Assembly: GCA_016721005.1 (NCBI GenBank)
Contig: JADKJM010000016.1
Location: forward strand, 186,001 to 250,000
Source of the DNA: Flavobacteriales bacterium
GTDB lineage: Bacteria; Bacteroidota; Bacteroidia; Flavobacteriales_F; PHOS-HE28
Length of the DNA stretch: 64,000 nucleotides
Direction: 5' to 3'
In this document: positions 32,901-40,406 of the stretch, piece after piece
How the letters are laid out: each line of letters opens with the position of its first letter
Numbering within the stretch: the stretch's first letter is position 1
Position numbers and translations under genes: made by a program
The notes under the pieces: model-generated
Seen by the model: only the letters and a program-made list of their open reading frames with translations
Databases searched by the model: none
What the model was told of the DNA's origin: nothing

Positions 32901-34212
32901 GGCGCGCGGCGATAAGGCCGAGTGCTTGCAAGGCTCCGCTCGCATTCACGAAACTGCGGATGCCCGGATTCGCGCTCACCGTCGCATAGAGTGAGTTCGC
33001 GCCATTGTTCGCTTCTATGCCAGCCCCATCGATCATTAGGCCAGGCGGCAGATCCCCGCTCACTCTTCCCGCCAGGATCGCTTCCGGACTGGCATCCTCG
33101 CCGAGATCGGTAAAGGCCACCACGTTCCGGTTCTGTTGGTAGTCCTGCCGTGTGTTGGTCACCCACACTTCCACGCGCGTGATCTGTACCCCGCTGTTCA
33201 CGGTGGGTAGTGTACGCAGTGCGTTCTCGTACTGCTGCCGGAAGAAGTAGCTCAGGAAATAGTGCTTGTTCGCCTCGTACTCGTCCGCCTTGATGTCGAA
33301 GCTGGTGGTTTGCGCGCCTCCTTGGGTCTGCACGTTGCGCCGCTGCCCTTTCTCCTGACTGAAGATGGCGGTGGCGGTGAGGCGCCCGAACTTCAATTGC
33401 GTTTTCAGGCCGAACAGGCTCTGGCTTCCTTGGATCAAGGTGCCGCGCAGCGGTAGGCTCACATTGCCCGCTTCGATCTTCTGGATGATCTCGTCCTCGT
33501 ACCCGGTGTAGTCCAGCTTCACCTGGTTCTCGAAATCGAAGGTGGCCTGGGTGTTATAGTTCGTGTTGATCTTCAGCTTTTCCCCGATGCTTCCCACCAG
33601 GTTCAACTGGATGCGCTGGTCGAAGTTGAAAGTGGTCACCCTCCGCTGCGCGACAGGGATCCGCGGGTTGTCCGTCCGGCTGATGTTCAACCCGAAGATC
33701 ACTTCCGCGGATCCGCGTGGTTTGATGTCGATCGTATTCCCTCCGAAGATCCGATCGAACATCTTGCCCCGGATCTTGATCTGCGGGATCAGGTTCTTCT
33801 GCGCGCTTTCGCTGTCCTGTTCCACCCGGTCCAACCAGTAGGTCTGCATGGATCGCTCCATGTCGTAGTTCAGGTACTCGTCCAGGCTCATGCTCATGGG
33901 CGGCCTGTAATCGAAGGTGCCCCCCACGGTGCTCTGCACCACATATTGCCCGGTCACAGGGTCGTAGAGGACGTCGTTCTGGATGTTGTCCGGGTTCTGC
34001 AGGTTGATCGCCCCGCCCGGTTGGCCGCCCGGCGCCAAAGGATCGGTGATCGGCCAGACCAGATCCACTTCAGGGGTATCCGCCTGAAGAACGAGTACGG
34101 TGTAGAACAAGGAACGTCCCTTGGCGTCATCCGTCGAGAAGGCCATGACCGCCCCGACCACCAGCAACCGGGGGATCAACGACCAATGACGATGGATGCG
34201 GAAAAAGGACAT
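26944..34212 (-). CDS. sprA: Type IX secretion outer-membrane translocon SprA, 2422 aa
   Basis: SprA forms the very large outer-membrane barrel through which type IX cargo leaves the periplasm, and it is needed for gliding where that exists. The length (2422 aa) is typical. The N-terminal 30 residues are a signal peptide. Family stretches include KIRGKMFDRIFGG with the GSAEVIFGLNISRTDNP region, the repeated TxxFNFDQRIQLNLVGSIGEKLKINTNYNTQ pattern, YIDDFEGS, and many amphipathic strands to the C-terminus, ending LGISLRFTLAQ. It begins 12 nt after the ruvA stop, a gene order conserved in Bacteroidota, and is followed by gcvH. Four T9SS cargo genes in this window are its likely clients. Confidence 0.97.
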   Translation of the reverse strand: MSFFRIHRHWSLIPRLLVVGAVMAFSTDDAKGRSLFYTVLVLQADTPEVDLVWPITDPLAPGGQPGGAINLQNPDNIQNDVLYDPVTGQYVVQSTVGGTFDYRPPMSMSLDEYLNYDMERSMQTYWLDRVEQDSESAQKNLIPQIKIRGKMFDRIFGGNTIDIKPRGSAEVIFGLNISRTDNPRIPVAQRRVTTFNFDQRIQLNLVGSIGEKLKINTNYNTQATFDFENQVKLDYTGYEDEIIQKIEAGNVSLPLRGTLIQGSQSLFGLKTQLKFGRLTATAIFSQEKGQRRNVQTQGGAQTTSFDIKADEYEANKHYFLSYFFRQQYENALRTLPTVNSGVQITRVEVWVTNTRQDYQQNRNVVAFTDLGEDASPEAILAGRVSGDLPPGLMIDGAGIEANNGANSLYATVSANPGIRSFVNASGALQALGLIAARHFEKLESARLLTPSEFSFNPRLGFITLNQALNNDEVLGVAFQYTLNGQTYQVGEFSTDGISPPDALMLRLLKATITNPRIPLWDLMMKNVYALGAFQVNREKFRLDVIYNNPTTGVDINYIPRAPLDQIPMLQTVALDRLDPNNAPNPDGWFDFLDGAATAGGTIQTQSGRIYFPVLEPFGSYIDRQLIGPDPNNPIQPENIRRTIVYQQLYDSTKIAAQNLPELNRFKLKGSYRSASSDVISLNSVNIPQGSVVVTAGGVRLIENQDYTVDYNLGRVRILNQGILESGTPVNIALESNSLFSIQTRTLAGARFDYKVNRDLVIGGTVMNLYERPLTQKVNVGDEPIANTVLGIDASWQTKSQWLTTMVDRLPFYATKAESNVQASIEGAYLIPGHSRAIGQSGTSYIDDFEGSVSVIDLRTQSLWFHASTPQGLPSLFPEGNLVNNISTGYRRALIAWYVIDPLFFRQNNLTPNHIANNSVMRGDNRMREVLEREVFPFRQLPAGTPNNIPVLDISFYPNERGPYNYNPDLTDQGLLPTPENNWGGMMRRITTTDFESSNIESIQFWVMDPFQEGVFGASNSSSSNTTGGYLYIDLGNLSEDVLRDGRKSFENGLPKDDQDQAAATDITAWGVVPTTQNVVNAFALLSSNSNRYQDVGLDGLPTDLLNFDGRNEKNFASFAPFLAAAAANVTNPTALARIQNDPSGDNYMYFRGDQQDSQQLSILQRYKYFNNPDGNSVTDEDSPESYPTQQTTIPTTEDINLDQNLAEGESYFHYKIPLRPQDMVVGQNFITDRILGEAFTPDGTKRVYWYQFKVPVKQPTEVVNGIQDYRSIRFMRMYMHGWSQEATLRFARLEFVRGEWRKYQSSLESPGEVPGGDPDPTSFSVAAVNVEENGNRYPINYVLPPGINKEIDVASANLRNLNEQSLQLKVCNLRDGDARGAFRNVSFDIRSYKKLRMFIHAESSDPANPIAYGDATVFIRLGNDLDANYYEYEVPVQPSTFFNPDPYNVWPEANDLIIEFAKLNDLKLQRDQAGYARNLRYAGTDGNRRVFVKGSPNLSQMRSIMIGIRNPKRDGEEANPWAADNGLPRCLEVWVNELRLTDFDQSGGWAAIARMNAQLADLGTVSVAANYSTPFWGSIDKRVSERQRETKYGVDISANLEMGKFLPESSNVRIPMYIGYSEQVSNPQFDPLNPDIEWNDATRTLSRDERRQRLKESRTYTRRRSLNFTNVRIDRAQGGGDEHLWDVQNLSLSYAYTDQEYFDVNTAFENTRTYRGSLAYLHNPKPRPIEPFKDIGFVSKSKWLKLIKDFNVNMGFKQVSMRTSVDRQYLERLVRPNPNIESLPPTPTYNKNFNWISQYGFKYDLTRSLKLDFNANNLAVIGETPGRVNPRHDRDEYQLWKDSVLTSIQRFGEVTRYDHTIALTYTLPLDKLPFTDWITANTSYTAGYQWDRAPFTQDTLGHVIQNSQNISVSGQFNFVSLYNKSKWLKKINDKAKGSGRKPTTTPARGGAEPKPDEPPQKGGNINILEGLARVMMVIRTGSVTYSQNSGMLLPGYDRKTNIIGMDNFGAPGFGFVTGQQNHDLSGNINRDFARTSAENGWLVQNNSIFNAYTNTRTETINARLSLEPFRGMRVEMNANRTIAENRRSFFRWNSTLGEYVNDSPNEFGSFSVSMITWRTAFTKDDGNFVNQVFQDLIANRPIISERLSHTNTNSVLDDTGFYTGFGPTNQDVVIPAFLAAYTGRNASNMKLDPFKMIPAPNWDVTYDGLTKIPLFAKWFRTFTLKHSYRSSFNISNFQTNLLYVPGGSAVDAAGNFIPSRQISVITVQESMRPLMSFDGTLKNGLLAKVEYNRDRNLSLGLTNYQVTEVRGQEYVIGTGYRFKNVKLPFMVGAVKPNSDLNLRVDLSLRDNFTVIRKMQELQNQVTAGQKVLSIKTSADYVLNQRLNVRAFYERVVNTPVISTSFPSANTNLGISLRFTLAQ

Positions 34213-34224
34213 CGGACTACTTTC

Positions 34225-34833
34225 CTAAAGGTTCTTGAGTGAGAGCTTGATCAGTTCCTCCAAGGGTGGTTGCTCCTCCCGGTCCTGCATCACCTTCTGT
34301 AGCGCGCGCTCGGCTTTCATGCGGTCCAGTCCAAGGGAAACCAAGGCCGATAACGCTTCACTCCGCAACGTATTGCCCGCACCTCCAGCTACACCGACCG
34401 CCGCGGGGAAGGCACCAGCGACCAGCTTGCCTTGTAGTTCGGCGATGATCCGCTGTGCCAGCTTCGGACCGATGCCCTTGATCCCACGCAACATCGCTTC
34501 ATCGCCTTGCATGATGGCGGTATGGATCTCCTGCACATTGCGCGCGCCCATGATCGCCATACCGATCGTGGCGCTCACGCCCTGTACCTCGATGAGCTTG
34601 CGGAACAGTTGTCGCTCACTTCGATCACTGAAGCCGAAAAGGCGGTGCTCGCTGGCCCCTGAGCGCACGTCCACGCTCACCGCATAGTGGATATGCAATC
34701 GGCAACGCCCCGTCTCCGGTAATCTTCCGATCACCGCCGTCGGCACATGGACCAGATAGCCCACGCCGTGGCAATCAATGACCACATGGTCAATGCCTTT
34801 GTCCAAAAGCTCACCGTTCAGGCTGTCGATCAT
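34225..34833 (-). CDS. ruvA: Holliday junction branch-migration subunit RuvA, 202 aa
   Basis: RuvA binds four-way DNA junctions and loads RuvB. It shows domain I (MIDSLNGELLDKGIDHVVID, GVGYLVHVP), two helix-hairpin-helix motifs (KLIEVQGVSATIGMAIM and MLRGIKGIGPKLAQRII) and a C-terminal domain that contacts RuvB (LRSEALSALVSLGLDRMKAERAL). The ATG at 34833 matches the family start; a TTG six codons upstream was rejected. It is upstream of and probably co-transcribed with sprA. ruvB is encoded about 8.8 kb away at 42621, so the two are not in one operon. Confidence 0.96.
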   Translation of the reverse strand: MIDSLNGELLDKGIDHVVIDCHGVGYLVHVPTAVIGRLPETGRCRLHIHYAVSVDVRSGASEHRLFGFSDRSERQLFRKLIEVQGVSATIGMAIMGARNVQEIHTAIMQGDEAMLRGIKGIGPKLAQRIIAELQGKLVAGAFPAAVGVAGGAGNTLRSEALSALVSLGLDRMKAERALQKVMQDREEQPPLEELIKLSLKNL

Positions 34834-34984
34834 CCTGTCCCTTCGGGCCAACGCAATAATTAGAAGGGGGTCGAATCGCTACGATAGGCAGGTGATTGGC
34901 AGGGAGGGCTCCCGTTTGAAGGGTCCTAAAATAAGTGAAAGCCTCGAACGTGCATCCCGTATTGTCAATGGGCTACTTTGCAAC

Positions 34985-35689
34985 ATGGCCAAAGAACGGA
35001 TCGTGGTGTTCACCGGCGCGGGGATCAGCGCGGAGAGCGGCCTGCGAACTTTCCGGGATAGCGATGGGTTGTGGGAGGAATACCGGATCGAGGAGGTGGC
35101 CACCCCCGAAGCGTGGATCGCGGACCCCGAACGGGTCCTGCGCTTCTATGATCTGAGGCGCGAGCAGGTCATCAAGGCCGAACCGAATACAGCCCACCAT
35201 GCGATCGCTGCGCTCGAGAAGGGATACCATGTTGACGTGGTCACACAGAACATCGATGACCTCCACGAACGCGCCGGAAGCTCCCGGGTACTCCACTTGC
35301 ATGGCGAGATCCGCAAAGTGCGCAGCACCTCCGATCCCGCCCTCATCACGGAATTGAACAGTACGTCCCTTCGTCTCGGTGATCGCTGCGCGCTGGGATC
35401 CCAACTACGACCCCATATCGTATGGTTCGGGGAGGAGGTTCCTGCACTTCCACTAGCGGCTTCACTGGTGGAACGTGCGGATCGGTTGCTCGTGATCGGC
35501 ACCTCACTTCAGGTCTACCCGGCCGCAGGGATCATCCATCACGCCAGCCCGGAATGTCCTGTTGTCCTGATCGATCCGAATGCCGTGGACATCCGCCTCG
35601 GGCGGGTGCAGCACATTCTTGCCACCGCTACAGCCGGGGTTCCGCCGTTGGTGGATCGGTGGCTGGCCGAAAGCGGTATCAGCGAGTGA
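34985..35689 (+). CDS. cobB: NAD-dependent protein deacylase (sirtuin), 234 aa
   Basis: Class III sirtuin that removes acyl groups from lysine using NAD. Motifs: VVFTGAGISAESGLRTFR (NAD pocket), TQNIDDLHERAG, the catalytic His in LHLHGE, HIVWFGE and GTSLQVYPAAG. The two Cys pairs of the zinc ribbon are absent and replaced by RSTSDPALITELNS, as in many Bacteroidota sirtuins. The ATG at 34985 is directly before the first strand. A TACTTTG sequence ends 5 nt upstream, so the transcript may be leaderless. It converges on, and overlaps by 11 nt, the T9SS gene at 35679. Confidence 0.93.
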   Translation: MAKERIVVFTGAGISAESGLRTFRDSDGLWEEYRIEEVATPEAWIADPERVLRFYDLRREQVIKAEPNTAHHAIAALEKGYHVDVVTQNIDDLHERAGSSRVLHLHGEIRKVRSTSDPALITELNSTSLRLGDRCALGSQLRPHIVWFGEEVPALPLAASLVERADRLLVIGTSLQVYPAAGIIHHASPECPVVLIDPNAVDIRLGRVQHILATATAGVPPLVDRWLAESGISE

Positions 35690-36428
35690 TCACCAAACGC
35701 CGGGTCGTCAACATGCGACCTTGGCGTTCGAGATTGGCGAAGTACACACCAGGAACCAGAACGCTGGTCGGAATGACCACTCGGCCCTGTCGACCTTGTA
35801 CCGCAACCTGATGCACCGGTTCGCCAAGGACGTTATACAGAACGACGCGGGTGCCGACCTGGTTCCTATCCAGGTTGAAGGAGACTTGGACATCCTGGCC
35901 ATCACTCGGACTCGGCCAAATGGACAATCCGTTCGTGTTGTTCAATTCTTCAAGACCCACAAAGCCGCAGTGGTCCAAGTCCACCCAACTGCTATCCGGT
36001 CCGTTGGGGTTGGCCGTATCGAACCACACGAACCGGAACCGGCTCGTGGTGCTCGTGTTCCCCATGGGTTGATAGTACGCATGGAAATTGTTGTAGGAAA
36101 CGGCAGGAGCCATATCTACAGCGTCCTGTGATAACCACGTCGGGTGCGTCCCAGAGGAAACCGGGAGATTGCACACCCCCCAGCAAAAGAAATCGAAACT
36201 CCCGGCAACCGGCCACACCTCGTAACGGCGAACATTCACGGTGCGGGCGGTACCCCCGGACAGGGTGGTGAACAGACTCACCGTATCCGTGCTGGACGGG
36301 CATGGTGAGAAGATCACCGTACCGTTCACATTGTGGCCATCTTCGTCCGTTAGGCTCACAATGCCTTGAGCATTTGTTGAGAATGCGCACAGGGTGGCGG
36401 CAACGACCTGGAGGTAACGCTTTGTCAT
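35679..36428 (-). CDS. T9SS cargo protein with C-terminal sorting domain, 249 aa
   Basis: A signal peptide (YLQVVAATLCAFSTNAQG) is followed by a domain with several Cys residues (FDFFCWGVCNLP) that looks like a small beta sandwich. From about residue 170 comes the type A sorting domain: LSIWPSPSDGQDVQVSFNL, GTRVVLYNVLGEPVHQ, VPGVYFANL and a basic RRLVITR end. It should be exported by Sec, then through SprA, and anchored at the surface. A TAGTTTTG promoter box lies 42 nt upstream. The function of the N-terminal domain is unknown. Confidence 0.85.
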   Translation of the reverse strand: MTKRYLQVVAATLCAFSTNAQGIVSLTDEDGHNVNGTVIFSPCPSSTDTVSLFTTLSGGTARTVNVRRYEVWPVAGSFDFFCWGVCNLPVSSGTHPTWLSQDAVDMAPAVSYNNFHAYYQPMGNTSTTSRFRFVWFDTANPNGPDSSWVDLDHCGFVGLEELNNTNGLSIWPSPSDGQDVQVSFNLDRNQVGTRVVLYNVLGEPVHQVAVQGRQGRVVIPTSVLVPGVYFANLERQGRMLTTRRLVITR

Positions 36429-36470
36429 TCGCTTCGTGTTTTCTATATTGGGGCTTATCGTCCCAAGGGC

Positions 36471-36478
36471 CAAAACTA
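36471..36478 (-). promoter_or_regulatory. Probable -7 promoter box (TAGTTTTG)
   Basis: An exact TAnnTTTG match on the minus strand, 42 nt before the T9SS cargo gene start at 36428. Confidence 0.45.
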
Positions 36479-36676
36479 ACCACCCCGAAAGTGACGTGTT
36501 ACCCACAGCGTTGCTTTTCAAGGTCATTAGGATCCCAACAGCACCTTGGATCGGTCCTTTCTGCGAAGTGACGAGCAACTAAGTTCGGCCATTCGGAAGG
36601 TCCAAGAACGACGGAGTCCTGTCATGACCGAAGCCTTCTGTTCAACTCAAAATACCTGAAACCAACTCCCCGCCAC

Positions 36677-38122
36677 ATGAACGTAAGATCACTACTCGCT
36701 GTACCGGCCCTGTTGACCGGCTTGCTCGTTGGGGCCCAGAACCAAAGCTGGACCGCCACGGATATCGACGGCAACTCGATCCACCTCCAAGATTATCTGG
36801 ATCAAGGCAAGACCGTATTGGTGGACATCAGTGCCTATTGGTGTGGACCCTGCTGGGCGTGGCACACGAGCGGGATCATGGAGAAGCTCTACCATGAATT
36901 CGGCCCTGAAGGAACCAATGACCTCGTGATCATCTGGGTGGACGGTGATGCCGCCACCACTTCCGCTCTCCTGCATGGCGCCACAGGCTCACAGGGCGAT
37001 TGGGTGACCGGTACGCCTTATCCCATAATTGGACCCAATGGGCAAGGAAACACGCTGGCCAACCTTTACGGGATCACCGCTTACCCTACCCTGTTCATGC
37101 ACTGCCCCGGCGCGAATGCTGGTGTGGAGATCCAGCGCCAGAGCACTTGGCAATCCTTCTTCAGTAGCTGGCGTAACGGCTGCATGGCACCGTTCACCAA
37201 TGGCGCGAACGATGCCACGTTGATGCGAACGGAGAGCGGGGTCCTTTGCCCCGGTGAACACCCCAAGGTGGAACTCTACAACCAAGGAACAAGCACCCTC
37301 ACCAGCGCTACCGTGAAACTCATGCAAGGCACAACCGTGCTCCAGACCGTTAACTGGACCGGTAGCTTGGCTCGGTGGGCCAGCACGAACGTCAGCTTCG
37401 ACAACGTGAACGTGGTGGGAACCCAGATATACACCGGCGTTGTGAGCATGCCGAACGGAACGGCCGATGAGCACCCCGAGGGCGATGAGGAGGATTATGA
37501 GTATTCTCCGGCTCCGCAGGCGCTGTTGGCGACCGTTCAACTGGAACTGAAGACCGACAACTACTGCGAAGAGACCTCGTGGAAATTGTACAACGCCGCG
37601 AACCAGGTCATTCAGCAAGCCGGACCGTACACTGCGAACACCCAGGACAATACCGTGTTCAATTACACATGGAACCTGAACCCGAACGAGTGCTACCGTC
37701 TGGAAGTACTGGATGCTTACGGCGATGGATTCTGCTGCTCCTATGGCAACGGATACTACAAAGTGCGGAGCGGTGGCGTGATCATAGCTCAAGGTGGCCA
37801 GTTCGGCGCGGTCGCCAAGGCTCCGTTCGCTGCCGGTGCAGTTGTGGGTATCGAAGAGAATAGTTTGGAGGAAGGCCTCAGCATGTTCCCGAACCCGACC
37901 AACGGAACCCTGAACGTGCGGTTCAACATGACCAGCGCGGCTACGGTGCGCATCAAGGTGCTGGACCTGATGGGCGCTGAAGTGATGACCATGACCAAGG
38001 GCTTCGGCACGGGTGATCAACAGACCACCTTGGACCTGAGCGCACTTGCCAATGGCAGCTACATCGTGAACATCCTGGCCGACGGCCTCACCGCCACGCG
38101 CAAGGTGACCGTGAACCAATAA
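36677..38122 (+). CDS. Secreted thioredoxin-fold T9SS cargo protein, 481 aa
   Basis: After a signal peptide (LLAVPALLTGLLVGAQ), residues about 22-165 form a thioredoxin-like domain of the AhpC/TlpA type with the redox pair CGPC inside VDISAYWCGPCWAWHTSG and a cis-Pro region ITAYPTLF. The middle part is a beta-rich region with LELKTDNYCEETSWKLYN and the repeated DGFCCSYGNGYYKV. The C-terminus is a sorting domain: LSMFPNPTNGTLNVRF, IKVLDLMGAEV, LANGSYIVNI and TRKVTVNQ. A CGPC thiol-oxidoreductase domain on a surface-exported protein is striking. It heads a run of exported thioredoxin-fold proteins. Confidence 0.9.
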   Translation: MNVRSLLAVPALLTGLLVGAQNQSWTATDIDGNSIHLQDYLDQGKTVLVDISAYWCGPCWAWHTSGIMEKLYHEFGPEGTNDLVIIWVDGDAATTSALLHGATGSQGDWVTGTPYPIIGPNGQGNTLANLYGITAYPTLFMHCPGANAGVEIQRQSTWQSFFSSWRNGCMAPFTNGANDATLMRTESGVLCPGEHPKVELYNQGTSTLTSATVKLMQGTTVLQTVNWTGSLARWASTNVSFDNVNVVGTQIYTGVVSMPNGTADEHPEGDEEDYEYSPAPQALLATVQLELKTDNYCEETSWKLYNAANQVIQQAGPYTANTQDNTVFNYTWNLNPNECYRLEVLDAYGDGFCCSYGNGYYKVRSGGVIIAQGGQFGAVAKAPFAAGAVVGIEENSLEEGLSMFPNPTNGTLNVRFNMTSAATVRIKVLDLMGAEVMTMTKGFGTGDQQTTLDLSALANGSYIVNILADGLTATRKVTVNQ

Positions 38123-38146
38123 GCCAGTTGCGATAGACGTTCATTC

Positions 38147-38195
38147 GAAAGGTCAGCGATCCGGAGCAATGTTTGCCAGCGATCGCTGACCTTTC
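38147..38195 (+). terminator. Long perfect hairpin between two thioredoxin-fold genes
   Basis: GAAAGGTCAGCGATC (38147-38161) pairs perfectly over 15 bp with GATCGCTGACCTTTC (38181-38195). It lies 25 nt after the stop at 38122 and only a short T-containing tail follows (ATTTG), so it may be a terminator or a processing or stability structure. Confidence 0.6.
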
Positions 38196-38216
38196 ATTTG
38201 AACCCAACCCAAGACC

Positions 38217-38714
38217 ATGAGACTAACGACCACTTTGCTCCTTGTCGGAGTCCTTTCGATCCCCGCATTCGCCCAACAGCGTCTACCCAATGTTACGGTC
38301 CAGACCCTTGATGGCAAGAAAGTGGACAGTCGTACATTCAGCAACGACGGAAAGCCTGTGATCGTGAATTTCTGGGCGACCTGGTGTGCTCCATGCAAGA
38401 AGGAATTGAACGCCATTGCGGAGAAGTACGCCGACTGGCAAGCAAGAACCGGCGTGAAGCTCATCGCGGTAAGCATTGATGATGCCCGCAGTATGGCGCG
38501 CGTGAAACCCTATGTTAGCGGCCAGGATTGGGATTACGAAGTCTACCTTGATCCCAACGGCGACCTCAAGCGTGCATTGAATGTCAACAATGTCCCACAT
38601 ACATTTCTACTGAACGGGAATGGCGAGATCGTCTATCAGCATAACAATTATGAGCCAGGGGACGAGAACGTGTTGTTCGAGCAAGTGCTTGAACTTGTGG
38701 GCAAGAAGAAGTGA
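38217..38714 (+). CDS. TlpA-like thiol-disulfide protein, 165 aa
   Basis: A short protein with a signal peptide (LLLVGVLSIPAFAQQ) and a complete TlpA/ResA thioredoxin domain: LDGKKVDSRTF, VNFWATWCAPCKKEL with the active-site CAPC, LIAVSIDDARS, and NNVPHTFLLNGNGEIV with the cis-Pro. It is expected in the periplasm, reducing or resolving disulfides. It lies 4 nt before the start of the DUF6029-type gene, so these two are probably co-translated, which suggests that the TlpA-like protein serves the folding or thiol state of that partner. Confidence 0.92.
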   Translation: MRLTTTLLLVGVLSIPAFAQQRLPNVTVQTLDGKKVDSRTFSNDGKPVIVNFWATWCAPCKKELNAIAEKYADWQARTGVKLIAVSIDDARSMARVKPYVSGQDWDYEVYLDPNGDLKRALNVNNVPHTFLLNGNGEIVYQHNNYEPGDENVLFEQVLELVGKKK

Positions 38715-38718
38715 TCCG

Positions 38719-40404
38719 ATGATCCGTATTCCGTGTGGCGCATGGGCGCTGCTCTGCTCGACCTTCCTGCTGGTGACGAGCACGATGGCCCAGGACAATG
38801 GCCAACTACATGGCAACTTCAGCATGGATGCGCAGTACTACAACGAGGACGATGTTATCGGCGCCGTTGTACCGCTGGAGCGACTGGCGGCGAACTCATG
38901 GATGAATCTGATCTATTCGCGCGACCGGTTCGAGATCGGCGGGCGATTCGAGGCTTATGAGCCGCGCCTTGCAGGCTATCCTGCAGGGCAGCCGTACATC
39001 GGATCAGGGATCGGATACCGCTATGCGAAGTACACCCAGAGCGATCTTGAAGTAACCGCAGGGAATTTCTTCGAGCAGTTCGGCCAAGGCTTGATCTTCC
39101 GGAGCTACGAGGAACGTTACCTCGGTGTGGATAATGCCATGGAGGGCGTGCGTGTGAAATACCAGCCATATCCAGGGATCCGTTTGAAAGGGATCATCGG
39201 GCGTCAGCGTTTCGGTTTCGATAATGGACTTGTGAATGGCGCCGGTCTTGTGCGTGGGGTCGATGCGGAATTGGACATGGCCGAATTGCTCGACACCTCA
39301 TGGACCTGTGTCGGCAACCTGTTGATCGGAGGCAGCTTCGTGAGCAAATACCAGCAGGACCGGGATCCCTTGCTCGTGCTTCCGGAGAATGTCGGTTGCT
39401 ATGGCATCCGGTTGAACTACATCTCCCCGCGTTGGAACCTCTACACGGAGTACGCCTACAAGATCAATGATCCGAACGGCAAGAACGGGTTCATCTACAA
39501 ACCCGGTCAGGCCGTGATGTTCAATATCACTTACGCGGTGAAGGGATTCGGGGCCACATTCGGTGCGCATAGTTTCGACAACATGTTCTACCAGAGCGAT
39601 CGCGCCGCTCCGACACCCTTCGACCTGAACATCAACTACCTACCACCGCTGACGAAGCAGCACACCTACAACTTGCCTGCAACGCTCTACCCTTACGCCA
39701 CACAACCCAACGGCGAGGTGAGCACGCAAGGGGAGGTCTTCTACAAGTGGAAGAAAGGGACGGCCTTGGGCGGAACCTATGGAACCAAGATCGCGGTGAA
39801 TTATTCCACCGCGTTCGCCCTGGATACCACCAAGCTCGGTATTGCCGACGACACCACGGCACGCATGGGTTACACCACCAAGTTGTTCTCCAAAGGCAAG
39901 CGCCAATACTTCCAGGACTTCAATATCGAGATCCGCAAGAAGGTGAGCGCCGATTGGGAGTTCGCACTGACCTGGCTCAACTTCACCTACGACATCGACA
40001 TCATCCAAGGCAAACCCGGAAAGCGGACCGTTTACGCTGACATCCTGGTACTGGAAGGTCTTCACCATTTCAATGACCGGCATTCGATCCGATTCGAACT
40101 GCAACACCTGAACACCAAGCAGGATCATGGCAACTGGGCCACCGGCCTTGCCGAGTTGACCTTCAGTCCGCACTGGTTCCTGGCTGCCATGGACCAGTTC
40201 AATTATGTGACCACATCGCCAGAGGAAGGGGTGACACCGGACCGGATCCATTATCCGATAGGGTCGGTAGGCTATATCCGGGGCGGCAACCGTTTCCAAG
40301 TGAACTACGGCCGTCAGCGAGCGGGCATATTCTGCGTGGGTGGTGTTTGCCGACAGGTACCAGCGGCCAATGGACTCACTCTTTCCATTACGAGTACGTT
40401 CTAG
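38719..40404 (+). CDS. DUF6029-type exported protein, probable outer-membrane barrel, 561 aa
   Basis: The signal peptide (WALLCSTFLLVTSTMAQD) precedes a long protein of alternating strands rich in Tyr, Phe and Gly (RFEIGGRFEAYEPRLAG, FEQFGQGLIFRSYEERYLG, RFQVNYGRQRAGIFCVGGVC). It ends in LTLSITSTF, the aromatic end typical of outer-membrane barrels. This matches a Bacteroidota family known only by a DUF number. It starts 4 nt after the TlpA-like gene and ends 2 nt before the Omp28-like gene, so the three form one unit. The function is unknown. Confidence 0.8.
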   Translation: MIRIPCGAWALLCSTFLLVTSTMAQDNGQLHGNFSMDAQYYNEDDVIGAVVPLERLAANSWMNLIYSRDRFEIGGRFEAYEPRLAGYPAGQPYIGSGIGYRYAKYTQSDLEVTAGNFFEQFGQGLIFRSYEERYLGVDNAMEGVRVKYQPYPGIRLKGIIGRQRFGFDNGLVNGAGLVRGVDAELDMAELLDTSWTCVGNLLIGGSFVSKYQQDRDPLLVLPENVGCYGIRLNYISPRWNLYTEYAYKINDPNGKNGFIYKPGQAVMFNITYAVKGFGATFGAHSFDNMFYQSDRAAPTPFDLNINYLPPLTKQHTYNLPATLYPYATQPNGEVSTQGEVFYKWKKGTALGGTYGTKIAVNYSTAFALDTTKLGIADDTTARMGYTTKLFSKGKRQYFQDFNIEIRKKVSADWEFALTWLNFTYDIDIIQGKPGKRTVYADILVLEGLHHFNDRHSIRFELQHLNTKQDHGNWATGLAELTFSPHWFLAAMDQFNYVTTSPEEGVTPDRIHYPIGSVGYIRGGNRFQVNYGRQRAGIFCVGGVCRQVPAANGLTLSITSTF

Positions 40405-40406
40405 CC

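Noticed and set aside
34235..34687. 150-codon plus-strand frame opposite ruvA
   Set aside because: Ser/Pro/Arg-rich complement of a strongly conserved ruvA gene.
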